A stretch of DNA of 64,000 bases from Heligmosomoides polygyrus polygyrus (taxonomy: Eukaryota; Nematoda; Chromadorea; Rhabditida; Heligmosomidae), in the NCBI GenBank assembly GCA_947396885.1, contig OX377204.1, positions 96,854,728 through 96,918,727 of the forward strand, given 5' to 3'. A program made the translations under genes and the position numbers. Below the pieces are notes generated by a model that saw only the letters and a list, made by a program, of their open reading frames with translations, was not told the origin of the DNA and made no database searches. Within the stretch, counting starts at the first letter, position 1, and each line of letters opens with the position of its first letter. This document shows positions 63,509 to 64,000 of the stretch, piece after piece.

Positions 63509-63899
63509 GCAATATTTTTTTTGTTGTTGATTATAATTACAAAGCGATAAAATATATAGTGAATTGTGTCCTGTGATGATCCAGAAGTTTCACGCGTGCG
63601 AAGTATTATAAACTGTTTCTGTTGGATGCATGACATATTATGCGTTGGTATATCGGCTCGTAGCGCGGGCTCCAGTACAAAAAGCAGTAGATCCGTACAT
63701 CGCATCTTTGGATGCCGTACAAAATCACGCAATGCAAGAGAACCTGTCACATTTGAGGCAACTCATGGTTCGTTATGTTTTGAGTCCCTTTTCTGGTAAG
63801 TGAGTGAAGCAATCGAAAACCAGAAGTGGGAGACAACCTGTCTCTGTCTAAACACGCCGCCGACTAATGCTCTCCCTCCGTCTTTGAACTCTGCCATGA

Positions 63900-64000
63900 A
63901 TTAAAATAGTTCTTGGACGAGTGGCCTCTCAAACCCGCCTGACTTTTCCAGACCCTGAGGAAGGCGTGCACCCCGAAATATCTGTTGAATAAAGCGTGGA
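63900..64000 (+). repeat. Penelope-like 3' end, cut by the window edge
   Basis: GACTTTTCCAGACCCTGAGG, AAGGCG, CCGAAATAT and GAATAAAGCGTG follow the same order as the arms of the element at 32785-33403 (GACTTTTTCAGACTCTGA, AAGGCG, GCGAAACG, CAATAAAGCGTG). Confidence 0.45.

Overview
The window looks like nuclear DNA from a nematode, most likely a clade V strongylid such as a hookworm relative. The grounds are a nematode-expanded kinase-like family (DUF1679/CHK), small phase-conserved exons split by TE-filled introns, TTTTCAG-type acceptors just 5' of the start codons (suggesting spliced-leader trans-splicing), and a dense load of Tc1/mariner, RTE, CR1/Jockey, Penelope-like and MITE sequence. 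Genus and species cannot be fixed from this window. No rRNA gene, functional tRNA gene, CRISPR array or operon was found.

Host genes. The only host coding signal I can support is a plus-strand tandem cluster of CHK/DUF1679 paralogues. Gene A (9975-26506, 11 exons, 419 aa) and gene B (38515-54811, 11 exons, 422 aa) are complete. Gene C (56794 to beyond exon 5 at 61359) is partial, with its later exons either past the window or lost. A fourth unit at 31381-32242 repeats only the last three exons of gene A with intact splice sites and stop. All splice phases match between paralogues. Exon 8 carries the phosphotransferase signature CHGDLWSMN followed by (V/I)DYQ. Each paralogue has one GC-AG intron, each at a different position.

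Layout. 1-2140: an IS630/Tc1-like DNA transposon with a 340-aa transposase and a 21-bp subterminal repeat array. 2200-9900: tRNA-derived SINEs, palindromic MITEs and a Tc1 element broken by a 5'-truncated LINE. 9975-26506: gene A, whose introns hold an intact RTE-type LINE, mariner elements, a perfectly symmetrical 1048-bp fold-back related to the element at 1-2140, and a long-TIR element. 26500-35300: a segmental duplication of the 3' end of gene A plus a Tc3-like relic, with GC-rich hairpin MITEs and a Penelope-like fragment. 35800-38500: mariner derivatives. 38515-54811: gene B, whose intron 1 holds a long-TIR element with a nested Tc1 and a tRNA-like sequence. 55203-56468: a mariner. 56794 onward: gene C, followed by a GC-rich repeat region.

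The strongest novelty candidates are (i) the IS630-like family with 21-bp subterminal repeats and its fold-back derivative, whose arms each carry the last codons of the transposase; (ii) repeated evolution of the same snap-back architecture in two mariner families; (iii) duplicated 3' terminal exons that could act as alternative ends of gene A; and (iv) the different GC-AG introns in the three paralogues.
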